From contig JASLXP010000456.1 in the NCBI GenBank assembly GCA_030740295.1, positions 1 through 24,618 on the forward strand: 24,618 bases of DNA. The letters are read 5' to 3'. This document shows positions 7,638 through 15,260 of this stretch, piece after piece. Below the pieces are notes generated by a model. The model worked only from the letters and a program-made list of their open reading frames with translations, was not told the DNA's origin and did no database searches. The position numbers and the translations under genes are program-made. Numbering within the stretch: the first letter of the stretch is position 1; each line of letters begins with the position of its first letter. This stretch comes from Planctomycetota bacterium. Lineage in GTDB: Bacteria; Planctomycetota; PUPC01; JACPCR01.

Positions 7638-8363
7638 TCAGCCCCGGAGGCGTTCGAGAGCTTCCTCCAACTCGGCGGGCAGGGACGCTTCGATAGAAAG
7701 TTCTTTGCCCGTCACCGGGTGTGTGAAGCTGAGGGACCTGGAATGGAGGAACAGGCGATTCGAGCCAAGGATCTTTTTGAGCCGCCGATTCGCCTGGAAG
7801 TTGCCGTAAGTTCTGTCCCCGACGACCGGGCATTTCCGCTGTGCGGCCTGCACCCGAATCTGATGCGTCCTTCCGGTCTTCAGGTCGATTTCCAGTTGAG
7901 CGAGACCGTGTTCTGGGAATTTTTCAGCCACTCGAAATCGCAGTTCTGCATTGGGCGCGCGCCCTTCGATGATTTTGGATCGAATCCCTTGCTGCCTTTC
8001 ACGGGTGTGGATGAAATCCTTCCAAATTCCCTCTTTGCGCGTGGGCATACTGGCTACCAGGGCCTGATAACCCTTTTTCATTTGTCGCTCTTTGAATAGA
8101 TCCTGCAGCGCGGCCGCGGTCTGCTCATTCTTGGCGGCGAGTAGAACGCCCGAGGTAGCGCTGTCCAACCGATGGATGAGCCACGTCTTTGCAGACCCGA
8201 AAACAAAGCAGCGCGTTCGCAGGTTGTAGTCGCCTTCGAACGCGCACTTTCTGTTTTCTTTATTCCGATTGGGATGGGAGAGTACGCCGGCCGATTTATT
8301 TACGGCCAGAAGATATTCGTCCTCATACAGAATTGGGAGGGTGGTGACCTGCGTCGCCTGCAT
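7638..8363 (-). CDS. RluA-family RNA pseudouridine synthase (241 aa)
   Basis: Isomerises uridine to pseudouridine in rRNA or tRNA. The catalytic motif HRLDSATSG (64-72, D67) is intact, with the family N-terminal strand ILYEDEYLLAVNKSAGVLSHP and the C-terminal KTGRTHQIRVQ and LFLHSRSLSFTHP motifs. There is no S4 domain, so it resembles the short RluA/RluC-like or TruC-like enzymes; the target base cannot be fixed. Its ATG starts 2 nt after the rho stop codon with no separate ribosome-binding site of note, which points to translational coupling with rho. It converges on the DUF1080 gene with 3 nt between stops. Confidence 0.9.
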   Translation of the reverse strand: MQATQVTTLPILYEDEYLLAVNKSAGVLSHPNRNKENRKCAFEGDYNLRTRCFVFGSAKTWLIHRLDSATSGVLLAAKNEQTAAALQDLFKERQMKKGYQALVASMPTRKEGIWKDFIHTRERQQGIRSKIIEGRAPNAELRFRVAEKFPEHGLAQLEIDLKTGRTHQIRVQAAQRKCPVVGDRTYGNFQANRRLKKILGSNRLFLHSRSLSFTHPVTGKELSIEASLPAELEEALERLRG

Positions 8364-8365
8364 CG

Positions 8366-9763
8366 CTATCGGACGATGGTGAGCATCTCATCGATGATTT
8401 CGTGATTCGTCTTGTTCTTGTCCAGCAGGCGGATGATCGCCTCCATCTGAGAGACCGGATTAACCGCGCTGTCCAGCAGGTTGCGACGAAGATGGCGAAC
8501 GGCCTCGAATTCATCGGGGGTATAGAGGAGCTCTTCCCGGCGCGTACCGGAAAGTGAAAGATCGAAAGCAGGGAACAAACGGCGTTCGGCAAGCTTACGA
8601 TCGAGCTTGAGCTCCCAGTTTCCAGTGCCTTTGAATTCCTCGAAGATGACCTCATCCATGCGGCTGTCCGTTTCGACCAGCGCGGTCGCAAGAATGGTGA
8701 GGCTGCCGCCGTTTTCGATATTACGTGCGGCGCCGAGAAGTTTACGCGGGAACAGCAAAGCGTTGGAATCCAGACCGCCGCTCAGGGCCCGTCCACTGCC
8801 GCGCTTGGCGACATTCACGGTACGCGTCAGACGAGTCAGGCTGTCGAGCAGCATGAAGACGTCCTGCCCGGCTTCGACAAGACGCTGGCAGCGCTCGATA
8901 CAAAGCTCTGCTATGCGGAGATGGCTCTGCGGCGCACTGTCGAAACTGGATGCAACGACGTTGCCAATCCCCATGCTGCGAAAGTCAGTCACCTCTTCCG
9001 GTCTTTCGTCTATGAGCAGAATGTAGAGAGGAATGTCCGGATGATTTGCGGCCACTGCGCGAGCGGTTTCCTGCAGCAGCATGGTTTTGCCGCCTTTCGG
9101 AGGAGCAACGATAATCCCGCGTGTGCCCTTACCCACGGGTACGAGAAGATCGATGATGCGCGTGCCGCGGTCGAGGGGGTCATTCTCCAGAATCAGCCGC
9201 TCGTTTGGCACCAACGGGGTGAGATCTTGAAGATTGGGCAGAACTGCCGCTTCTTCGGGATCCATACCCTCGACCGTTTCGATGGTCTGCATGGCCGGGT
9301 GCTTCTCTCGGTTTTGAGGCGGGCGAACCGGTCCGGAGATAAGTTGGCCGGTCTTGAGCCTGAATTTCTTGACCAGATTCGTGGGGACGTAAGCATCCCC
9401 ACCGCCAAGCTCGAGGGTTACCGGGTTTCGCAGAAAACCGAAGCCTTCGGCCACGACATCAACGACCCCAGTTTGAATTTCACCCGGTTCGATCTCACCG
9501 TTTGCTTCAACATATTCCTGGTAATCCTGGCGTTCTTCCCGCCTCTGGCCGTTGTCAGTGTTGTCCCTGTTACGATTCCGACTCCTCGAGCGGCGGCGCC
9601 TGTTCGAATTGTTGGATCTATTTCCGCCGCCGGATCGATTTCCTCCATCTGTGCGATTCCCGCCGCCGGAGCGATTGCGTCCGCCCCCCCCGCCGGAACG
9701 ACCTCCAGATTTTCGTGAGCCTGACTTTGAGCCGCGATTGTTCCGTCTGTTCTGGTCTGCCAT
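8366..9763 (-). CDS. rho: transcription termination factor Rho with RG/N-rich N-terminal tail (465 aa)
   Basis: Hexameric RNA-dependent ATPase that ends transcription. Residues 1-80 are low complexity, rich in Arg, Gly, Asn and Ser with repeated NRSGGGNRS-like units, and replace the usual N-terminal helical bundle. The RNA-binding OB fold follows (GVVDVVAEGFGFLR, 99-112), then the ATPase core with P-loop APPKGGKT (220-227; E. coli has APPKAGKT), IDERPEEVTD (251-260), and the Q/R-loop region SLTRLTRTVN (308-317) and GSGRALSGG. It ends EIIDEMLTIVR like other Rho proteins. The start at 9763 has AAGGA a few bases upstream and begins MADQNRRNNRG; an in-frame ATG at 9982 would add 73 residues unlike any Rho part. 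An intrinsic terminator sits about 20 nt upstream. It is followed directly by the pseudouridine synthase gene. Confidence 0.95.
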   Translation of the reverse strand: MADQNRRNNRGSKSGSRKSGGRSGGGGGRNRSGGGNRTDGGNRSGGGNRSNNSNRRRRSRSRNRNRDNTDNGQRREERQDYQEYVEANGEIEPGEIQTGVVDVVAEGFGFLRNPVTLELGGGDAYVPTNLVKKFRLKTGQLISGPVRPPQNREKHPAMQTIETVEGMDPEEAAVLPNLQDLTPLVPNERLILENDPLDRGTRIIDLLVPVGKGTRGIIVAPPKGGKTMLLQETARAVAANHPDIPLYILLIDERPEEVTDFRSMGIGNVVASSFDSAPQSHLRIAELCIERCQRLVEAGQDVFMLLDSLTRLTRTVNVAKRGSGRALSGGLDSNALLFPRKLLGAARNIENGGSLTILATALVETDSRMDEVIFEEFKGTGNWELKLDRKLAERRLFPAFDLSLSGTRREELLYTPDEFEAVRHLRRNLLDSAVNPVSQMEAIIRLLDKNKTNHEIIDEMLTIVR

Positions 9764-9782
9764 GTTTTCCTTATTTCCAATT

Positions 9783-9807
9783 AAAAAAAGAGGACGAGCC
9801 CCATCCT
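9783..9807 (-). terminator. intrinsic terminator or attenuator just upstream of rho
   Basis: Read on the minus strand, AGGATG (9807-9802), a 5-nt loop and CGTCCT (9796-9791, one G-U pair) form a 6-bp stem followed by C and seven T (9789-9783). The T-tract ends about 20 nt before the rho start codon and immediately before its ribosome-binding site, so readthrough would be needed to express rho. Confidence 0.7.
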
Positions 9808-9821
9808 TTGAGGCAACGCCA

Positions 9822-9837
9822 GCCCACTGAAGTGAGC
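9822..9837 (-). promoter_or_regulatory. hairpin preceding the rho terminator (possible anti-terminator partner)
   Basis: On the minus strand GCTCAC and GTGGGC pair around the loop TTCA (6 bp, one G-U). It ends 14 nt before the terminator stem. Whether it competes with the terminator is not evident from sequence. Confidence 0.4.
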
Positions 9838-10317
9838 ATTTACAACAACTAAGATTCTTGGATGACCGGCTGCCGGATGTGCCGACATGTTCAGATAACC
9901 CAGTCCTTAAGGTCTTTTCAGGATTTTTCCCGTTTGGGATCCCTGGTTTAGGAAGAGATCTACATTGCCGACTGCGTGGCAACGACTCTGAGTGCTAGCC
10001 TTTCCTGAGTGTTTCCAGGCTCTTTCCTATCTATGCCTGTGAAACGATTGCCACCTGTGAGAGCGTTAAGCTGATAGTGGCTGGTTTACCCAATTTCCTG
10101 GCGTGAATCTTTTCGAACGATATCGATGATGACCGTGGCGACCAGGATGGGGGCTGCGCGGTTTCCATGCGGAGCCATTCGCAGGGAAAGAGGTAAACGT
10201 GAGTGTTTTTGAGCTTGGTGAACAGCCGCAGACAAAGATTTTGTCCACCAAAAGCTTCGCCAGTCTACACTTTAATCCATACTTGTCATTCGTTTTTGTA
10301 TTTTTTCTTCCGAGGCT

Positions 10318-11514
10318 TCAACCGGCATGTTTCGCCAGCGAAGCTTCAAGGATAGCCACCGCCTCATCAATATGGCTGGATTCAACATTCAGAGGCGGAT
10401 GGAATCGGAGGGTGTTGTTGGCCATCTTATAGGTCAACAGCCCGCTGTCGATGACATCCTGAGTCACCGGCCCCGGGTCTTCTTTGAACTGAATTCCAAG
10501 GATGAGCCCCTTTCCCCGGACGCCCATGACGTTGTCATATGTTTCACCCAGCTTGAGCAGGCTCTCGGAAAAGTATTCTCCCATCCGCCGGGCGTTACCA
10601 GGCAGGTCTTCTTCGAGAATGGTCGTGAGCACAGTCTCGCAGACCGCAGTCACCAGCGGGTTACCACCGAATGTAGCCGCGTGGGTGCCGGGGCAAAGCA
10701 CGTCTGCCAGTGAAGCCCTGGTCATAAAGGCACCGATGGGGACCCCACCGCCAAGCGATTTGGCCAGCGCTACAGCGTCTGGCTCGACACCGAAAGTCTG
10801 GTAGCCCATGAACGATCCCGTTCGCCCGCAGCCGGTGTGGACTTCATCGAACGCCAGAAGCAATTGGTTCTCGTCAGCCAGTTCACGGAGCCCTTCGAGA
10901 AAGCCCGGCTCAGGATTGTTGATGCCGCCTTCGCCCTGGATGGGCTCGACCAGGATTCCCGCGGTCTTATCGTCGATGACGGCCCTGACCGAATCGAGGT
11001 CATTAAAGACGGCCTCCCTGAAACCGGGCATCATGGGTGCGAAGCCCTCGTGATACCTGGGCTGCCTTGTCGCGGTGACGGTAGCGAGGGTGCGACCGTG
11101 GAAAGAATCTTTGAAAACGATGATCTCCGTACGATTGGGATCGACGTTGTCTTTGGCATGTTTGCGAATGAGTTTCAGTACGCCCTCGTTAGCCTCTGCG
11201 CCGCTGTTGCAGAAAAAGACTTTGTCCGCGAAGGAATTCTCGACCAGCAACAGAGCGGCCTTTGCCTGAGGTTCAATATAATAGAGGTTGGAGACGTGCA
11301 GGAGCGTTTCTGCCTGCCGCTTGAGTGTCTCAACGATCCTGGGATGGCAGTGCCCCAGGCAGTTGACCCCCAGCCCGCCGAGAAAATCGAGGTATCGTTT
11401 GCCGTCTGCGTCATACACATAACAACCCTCGCCGCGAACGAGAGCGAGATCCCGTTCACCGTAGGTGTTCATAATGTACCTGGTGGCCTGTTCTTTTATG
11501 GATGCGTTAGACAT
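10318..11514 (-). CDS. argD: acetylornithine/ornithine-type class III aminotransferase (398 aa)
   Basis: PLP-dependent class III aminotransferase of the ArgD/RocD/GabT group, most like N-acetylornithine aminotransferase of arginine synthesis. Visible features are LDFLGGLGVNCLGHCHP (43-58), the PLP-phosphate motif NSGAEANE (103-110), FHGRT (138-142), EPIQGEGG (190-197), the cofactor Asp in AFDEVHTGCGRTG (D223), the Schiff-base Lys K252 in ALAKSLGGG, and HAATFGGNPL. Length matches ArgD (about 400). AGGAGC lies 6 nt before the start. No other arg gene is in the window, so substrate choice between acetylornithine, ornithine and related amines rests on similarity alone. Upstream on the same strand are two methyltransferases, separated by 107 nt with a strong hairpin. 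Confidence 0.85.
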   Translation of the reverse strand: MSNASIKEQATRYIMNTYGERDLALVRGEGCYVYDADGKRYLDFLGGLGVNCLGHCHPRIVETLKRQAETLLHVSNLYYIEPQAKAALLLVENSFADKVFFCNSGAEANEGVLKLIRKHAKDNVDPNRTEIIVFKDSFHGRTLATVTATRQPRYHEGFAPMMPGFREAVFNDLDSVRAVIDDKTAGILVEPIQGEGGINNPEPGFLEGLRELADENQLLLAFDEVHTGCGRTGSFMGYQTFGVEPDAVALAKSLGGGVPIGAFMTRASLADVLCPGTHAATFGGNPLVTAVCETVLTTILEEDLPGNARRMGEYFSESLLKLGETYDNVMGVRGKGLILGIQFKEDPGPVTQDVIDSGLLTYKMANNTLRFHPPLNVESSHIDEAVAILEASLAKHAG

Positions 11515-11528
11515 GCGGGTGCTCCTGT

Positions 11529-11540
11529 GCGCTCGAGCGC
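11529..11540. promoter_or_regulatory. perfect 12-bp palindrome before the argD ribosome-binding site
   Basis: GCGCTCGAGCGC lies directly upstream of the AGGAGC ribosome-binding site of the argD-type gene. It could be a protein-binding site or a small hairpin at the 5' end of the mRNA. Confidence 0.35.
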
Positions 11541-11561
11541 TTCGTCTGATTTCGTGGTTCT

Positions 11562-11595
11562 GTCAGGGCGCGGAATGTTAGGAGTCCGCGCTGAC
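11562..11595. other. 11-bp stem-loop between methyltransferase and argD genes
   Basis: GTCAG-GG-CGCGGA (11562-11574 region) pairs with TCCGCG-CTGAC (11585-11595), 11 bp with a 2-nt bulge and a 10-nt loop. There is no T-tract on either strand, so it is not a canonical terminator; it may protect the 3' end of the methyltransferase mRNA or separate expression of the two units. Confidence 0.55.
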
Positions 11596-11621
11596 GATGC
11601 AAACTGCTGGCAGGCAGGCCC

Positions 11622-12317
11622 TCATTTCTTCCGGCTGACAACAGCAAAAGATGTCGCCAGCAGATTGCCGAACAGCCCGTTCTCTCGCTGTTTCGAGGCA
11701 TGGCGGAAGGGGTAGTAATTATAGATCACGCGCGGGCTCTCGAGATCCGGCAGCTCCATGAATTTCATGACTTCGCCTACTTTGTACATCTTCAGGGCTT
11801 TCGATTCCTTATCAAAGCAGCGATGAAACCTGCGAATGATGGACGAATCATTCAGGGTCTGAATCGCCAGGATGCCGCCCGGCCTCAAAACTCGGGCCAT
11901 CTCCCTGGTGATGGCGTCACCGTTCTCCACGCACTGAAACATTTCGTTGGATACTGCCCCATCAAATGAACTGTCTTTGAAGGGCAGTTTTTCCGCAAGA
12001 GAGCGAATGGACACAGTTCCGTTTTGCCGGGCAAGGCTCAGCATGCTGGTGGAGACGTCGATGCCGTAGACCTGGTTCTTGTCATTCAGCGGCTTTGTGA
12101 AGAGTCCATTTCCGCAACCGACATCCAGGATGCGCAGTTGTTCGCGGCCTTCGAACAGATTGACGATGTATTGCTGGGTGAGACGGAAAACAACCGGATT
12201 CAGGTAATCGTGGGCATCGATCGTATTCCCGAATTGTTTCGCCTGCTGTTCAGAGTTTTCGTGCCAATAGGCGAGAGTCGAATTCTCCGTGATGGTCTTG
12301 GGAACGCCTTCTTTCAT
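11622..12317 (-). CDS. class I SAM-dependent methyltransferase, second of a tandem pair (231 aa)
   Basis: Methyltransferase type 11 fold. The SAM-binding motif I is ILDVGCGNGLF (63-73), the ribose-binding acidic residue is in VYGIDVSTSML, motif II is DSSFDGAVSNEMFQCVE, and motif III MARVLRPGGILAIQTLN. Its start codon overlaps the stop of the upstream methyltransferase (ATGA at 12317-12314), so translation is coupled. The two share the layout YIV...ILDVGCGNGLFT.PL.....GID.S..M and the ending YNYYP/YNSYP, so they are paralogues. The substrate is not recognisable; small molecules such as quinones or natural-product intermediates are typical for this family. Confidence 0.85.
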   Translation of the reverse strand: MKEGVPKTITENSTLAYWHENSEQQAKQFGNTIDAHDYLNPVVFRLTQQYIVNLFEGREQLRILDVGCGNGLFTKPLNDKNQVYGIDVSTSMLSLARQNGTVSIRSLAEKLPFKDSSFDGAVSNEMFQCVENGDAITREMARVLRPGGILAIQTLNDSSIIRRFHRCFDKESKALKMYKVGEVMKFMELPDLESPRVIYNYYPFRHASKQRENGLFGNLLATSFAVVSRKK

Positions 12318-12988
12318 CTTTTTTCCGCGATCAGCACCAGCGAAGTCGCACAGGCCTGGGCGAGCAACCCAAGCCCACGGAATTCGCCGAAGAGTGGAAC
12401 GGGATAGGAATTATAGACGACACTCCTGACACCCAGCCCTGCTCCCTCGGCCAGTTCCCTCAGCTCTTCCGACCGAAACATGTGGAGCTCTCTGTAGTTC
12501 TTCTCGAACAGGCTGTGAAAACGGCGCAGCCAGGAACGGCGGTTGAGCGTCTGCAGAACCAGCTTTCCTCCCGGCTTCAGCACCCTTGCCATCTCTTCGA
12601 TTGCCTTTTTGAAATTCGGCACACACTGGATCATTTCGATGGAAAGGACGGCATCGAAGCTATCATCTTCATATGGCAATTCCTCGGCGGATCCTTGTTT
12701 GGCATCGAGACCGTTGGCAAAGGCGTACTCGATCATGCCTTCGGAGAAATCGATTCCGCACAGGTGATGGTTCTCAGCGAGCGGTACTGTAAACAGCCCG
12801 TTGCCGCAGCCCACGTCCAGTATTTCAAGTCGCTGTTCGTTGGGAATCAGGCTGACGATGTAGGACTGGTTCCACCGAAACGCAGCATCACAGCACCAGT
12901 CGTGCGCCTGCACGGATTCTCCCTGCAGGTCGGCAACCCGGTCTGAGTGTTTCTGCCAGTATCTGGATCTGGTGGCGCTTTCGGGCAT
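12314..12988 (-). CDS. class I SAM-dependent methyltransferase, first of a tandem pair (224 aa)
   Basis: Motif I ILDVGCGNGLF (56-66), motif for ribose binding LCGIDFSEGMIEYA, post-I GSAEELPYEDDSFDAVLSIEMIQCVPN and motif III MARVLKPGGKLVLQTLN are all in place, giving an intact Rossmann methyltransferase core with a short C-terminal extension. It overlaps the following paralogue by four bases. The start at 12988 has no clear ribosome-binding site, but no better start exists before the core. Upstream is a 651-nt gene-poor region shared with the divergent RNase E/G gene. Paralogous coupled methyltransferases may act on two positions of one substrate or as a heterodimer; this is inference. Confidence 0.85.
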   Translation of the reverse strand: MPESATRSRYWQKHSDRVADLQGESVQAHDWCCDAAFRWNQSYIVSLIPNEQRLEILDVGCGNGLFTVPLAENHHLCGIDFSEGMIEYAFANGLDAKQGSAEELPYEDDSFDAVLSIEMIQCVPNFKKAIEEMARVLKPGGKLVLQTLNRRSWLRRFHSLFEKNYRELHMFRSEELRELAEGAGLGVRSVVYNSYPVPLFGEFRGLGLLAQACATSLVLIAEKR

Positions 12989-13639
12989 TTCGTGATGCTG
13001 TAATCTGTTTGCCGGACATCCTAATCTTATCCCAGTACGATTTCAGCCCAAGGCACAATCACCTGATCTCGCAGATCGACGCGGGTTCAAAGGCTCTGTC
13101 TCGATGACATCCACTGGTGGTTTCCACCCCAAGTCCCTGCGTCAACAAGGTCTGTGGTATAACCCCAATCCTTTAGTACACTTGCCAACCATGGCAGCTC
13201 GAAAGCAAAGGGCTGCACAGGAGGTATCAAAGACTTTCCATTGTGGATCGAGCGGATTGTCGGTCCTTTTTCAGAAACTTTTCACTCATTTTTACTAACG
13301 GGGACGCCCCGCGAAAATCATCAGGAACATAGATCACTGAGGCAAGCCCGAAAACAACAACGAGACATTCTGTAGCTGTGTTGGATTCAACAAAAACATT
13401 CCAAGATTCAACGAGAGCTGACTCGACCAGAGCAGCAAGAACTCCTCGTCAGCTACCCATTCAATCGTTTCCACTCTGAAACGACTCAACGCAGCAAGAT
13501 CTGCACATTGGCGGCCTGCCTCTGCTGACCGGAAACCACCAGACCGGCGCACATTCCCTGTTCCCTTGAAACGCGTTTCCAGATTTGACAAGGATGCAAT
13601 CTGAGCGCACCGCGCAGGCTCCCCGGGCAAGGGAGAAAA
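12989..13639. other. 651-nt divergent gap; hairpins and repeats, no convincing gene
   Basis: Short ORFs here lack ribosome-binding sites and have no recognisable motifs. Toward the RNase E/G gene the plus strand shows a GGGG-ACG-CCCC hairpin near 13302, a direct repeat GATTCAAC at 13384-13391 and 13405-13412 (21-nt spacing, about two helical turns), the hairpin CGTTTC/GAAACG at 13466-13483 and the 12-bp palindrome GAAACGCGTTTC at 13568-13579. The TGAAACG sequence occurs in both of the last two, so they could pair with each other. A clear promoter could not be assigned. Confidence 0.4.
13466..13579 (+). promoter_or_regulatory. structured 5' leader candidate of the RNase E/G gene
   Basis: CGTTTC (13466-13471), a 6-nt loop and GAAACG (13478-13483) make a perfect hairpin; 84 nt further GAAACGCGTTTC (13568-13579) is a perfect palindrome using the same GAAACG/CGTTTC arms. 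Swapped pairings between the two sites are possible. The last is 60 nt before the start codon. E. coli rne is autoregulated through 5' leader hairpins; a similar role here is only suggested by position. Confidence 0.35.
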
Positions 13640-15181
13640 ATGCCAACACGCATGCTAATTAATTCTCGTGATGACGAAGAAAGCCGAATCGCCATCATGA
13701 CCGACGAATTCCTCGAAGAGCTTTACGTGGAACGTCACACCGGCGAGCAACTCGTCGGCAACATATACAAAGGCCGGGTTTCAAACGTTGAGCCTGCAAT
13801 CCAGGCCTGTTTCGTGGATATCGGTATCGAAAAGAACGGCTTCCTTCACGCATCGGATATCATCCCGTCGCCTGAAATAAAGCGAACCAAAACGCCACGA
13901 AATCAGCAGGACCATCGACGCGGCCGTCGCCGTTCCAAGAAGCGCGAGGAATACCCTATCGCCGATTTGGTGAAGAAGGGCCAGGAGATCATGGTTCAGG
14001 TCACCAAGGAGCGCCTGAATGAAAAAGGGCCCGGCCTGACCAATTACATCAGCCTGCCGGGACGATATCTCGTCATGATGCCTGAGTACTCAGGAACAGG
14101 CGTTTCACGCAAAATAGACGACGATGAAGAACGGCGGAGTCTGAAGGAGCGTCTCGTCGAACTCGACCCGCCGGACGAACACGGGTTCATCGTTCGGACT
14201 GCCGGCATGGAAGTCACTAAACGCGACATGCAGCGCGACCTGAAATACCTGCTCAAAGTCTGGGGCGTCATTGAGAACCGGGTAAAGGGTGGTGCACCCA
14301 TCCTCGCCTATGAAGAAAGTAACATCGTCATTCGCACTATTCGCGACATCTTCACCGCCGAAATCGATGAGATCATTCTCGATTCAGAGTCCAAATATCT
14401 CCAAGCGAAAGAATTTCTAAAGTACGTCTCACCTCGGCACGCGAACCGGGCGAAATTCTATGCGGGAAAAACCCCGCTTTTTCACCGGTTCTCAATCGAG
14501 GGCCAGGTTGAAAATATCTACAGCCCAATGGTGCTACTGAAATCGGGTGGCTCGATCGTGATCCAGCAGACCGAAGCGCTGGTTGCCATTGACATAAACT
14601 CCGGCAAATTCACAGACGAATCCGATCCCGAAATAACTGCATTCAAGATTAACAAAGAAGCTGCCGTCGAAATCACGCGCCAACTCAGATTGCGCGATCT
14701 GGGCGGTGTAATCGTCATCGACTTCATCGATATGCGGCAGGAAAGGAATCGTAAAGAAATAGAGAGGATTCTTTACCAGGAGCTCAAAAAAGACCGCGCC
14801 AAAGCGAAGACGCTTCGCATGTCCCGCTTCTGCCTGGTAGAGATGACCCGCCAGCGAATGCGCAGCAGTCTGAAAAGGGCAAGCCACGAGACCTGTTCTC
14901 ATTGCGCAGGTGAGGGCATTATCAAGAACACTCAGAGCCTCGCCCTCTACGTCATGAGGCAACTCCGCTACGGCCTTAACAAGAAGGAAGTATCAAAAGC
15001 ACAGGTCCTGTTGAGCGTCGAAGTTGCTTCTTACATCCAGAATCAGAAACGGCGAGAGCTCGTGAGCATCGAGAATATGTTCAAAAAAACGGTTGAGATA
15101 ACGACTAACGGATTCAGCTCCACTAACGAGTTGGAGCTGACTTTTTTCAACAAGAATGGTCAGAAAGTTTTGATAAAATGA
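13640..15181 (+). CDS. rng: ribonuclease E/G family endoribonuclease (513 aa)
   Basis: Single-strand-specific endoribonuclease of rRNA maturation and mRNA decay. An N-terminal S1 domain runs about 35-130 (GNIYKGRVSNVEPAIQACFVDIG, NGFLHASD) and carries a basic insert at about 82-104 (KTPRNQQDHRRGRRRSKKRE). The catalytic metal ligands are D318 in AIDINSGKFT and D361/D364 in VIDFIDM, and the Zn-link is CSHC (419-422). The length and the absence of a long C-terminal scaffold are as in RNase G, but symbols rng and rne are not always separable outside proteobacteria. AAGGGAG lies 5-6 nt before ATG 13640. It is followed by rplU and rpmA, a common bacterial gene order. Confidence 0.93.
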   Translation: MPTRMLINSRDDEESRIAIMTDEFLEELYVERHTGEQLVGNIYKGRVSNVEPAIQACFVDIGIEKNGFLHASDIIPSPEIKRTKTPRNQQDHRRGRRRSKKREEYPIADLVKKGQEIMVQVTKERLNEKGPGLTNYISLPGRYLVMMPEYSGTGVSRKIDDDEERRSLKERLVELDPPDEHGFIVRTAGMEVTKRDMQRDLKYLLKVWGVIENRVKGGAPILAYEESNIVIRTIRDIFTAEIDEIILDSESKYLQAKEFLKYVSPRHANRAKFYAGKTPLFHRFSIEGQVENIYSPMVLLKSGGSIVIQQTEALVAIDINSGKFTDESDPEITAFKINKEAAVEITRQLRLRDLGGVIVIDFIDMRQERNRKEIERILYQELKKDRAKAKTLRMSRFCLVEMTRQRMRSSLKRASHETCSHCAGEGIIKNTQSLALYVMRQLRYGLNKKEVSKAQVLLSVEVASYIQNQKRRELVSIENMFKKTVEITTNGFSSTNELELTFFNKNGQKVLIK

Positions 15182-15224
15182 CCCGCCTTTCGCGTCGCCA
15201 TCCAGTGGCTTCGGCATAGGCGGG
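15182..15224 (+). promoter_or_regulatory. stem-loop in the rplU leader
   Basis: CCCGCCT (15182-15188) and AGGCGGG (15218-15224) form a perfect 7-bp outer stem, enclosing an inner hairpin GCCA-TCCAG-TGGC (15197-15209). It begins right after the RNase E/G stop codon and ends 36 nt before the rplU start, with no T-tract. It may be a ribosomal-protein leader or an RNase processing site separating the two coding regions. Confidence 0.5.
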
Positions 15225-15260
15225 CCAGGAATTCCGGCCGCAACATCAGGGAGAATCAAC

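Larger units (their letters stand above)
9764..10317 (-). promoter_or_regulatory. 554-nt gap upstream of rho: hairpin-rich leader, no convincing gene
   Basis: No ORF here looks coding. On the minus strand the segment leads into rho and holds several short palindromes: CCTTAAGG near 9914, CCGG-CTG-CCGG at 9866-9876, a 6-bp hairpin at 9822-9837, then the terminator at 9783-9807. A weak promoter candidate on the minus strand is ATGACA (10289-10284), a 16-nt spacer and TAGACT (10267-10262), which would give a leader of nearly 500 nt. No tRNA-like T-loop with a matching acceptor stem, and no terminator for the upstream argD gene, could be found. Confidence 0.45.

Noticed and set aside
8921..9718. 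265-codon ORF on the plus strand
   Set aside because: Antisense to rho; no recognisable protein features.
9764..9982. In-frame extension of rho by 73 residues from ATG 9982
   Set aside because: The extra sequence does not resemble Rho, it runs through the terminator hairpin, and ATG 9763 has its own ribosome-binding site.
10837..11715. 292-codon ORF on the plus strand
   Set aside because: Antisense to the aminotransferase gene and part of a methyltransferase gene.
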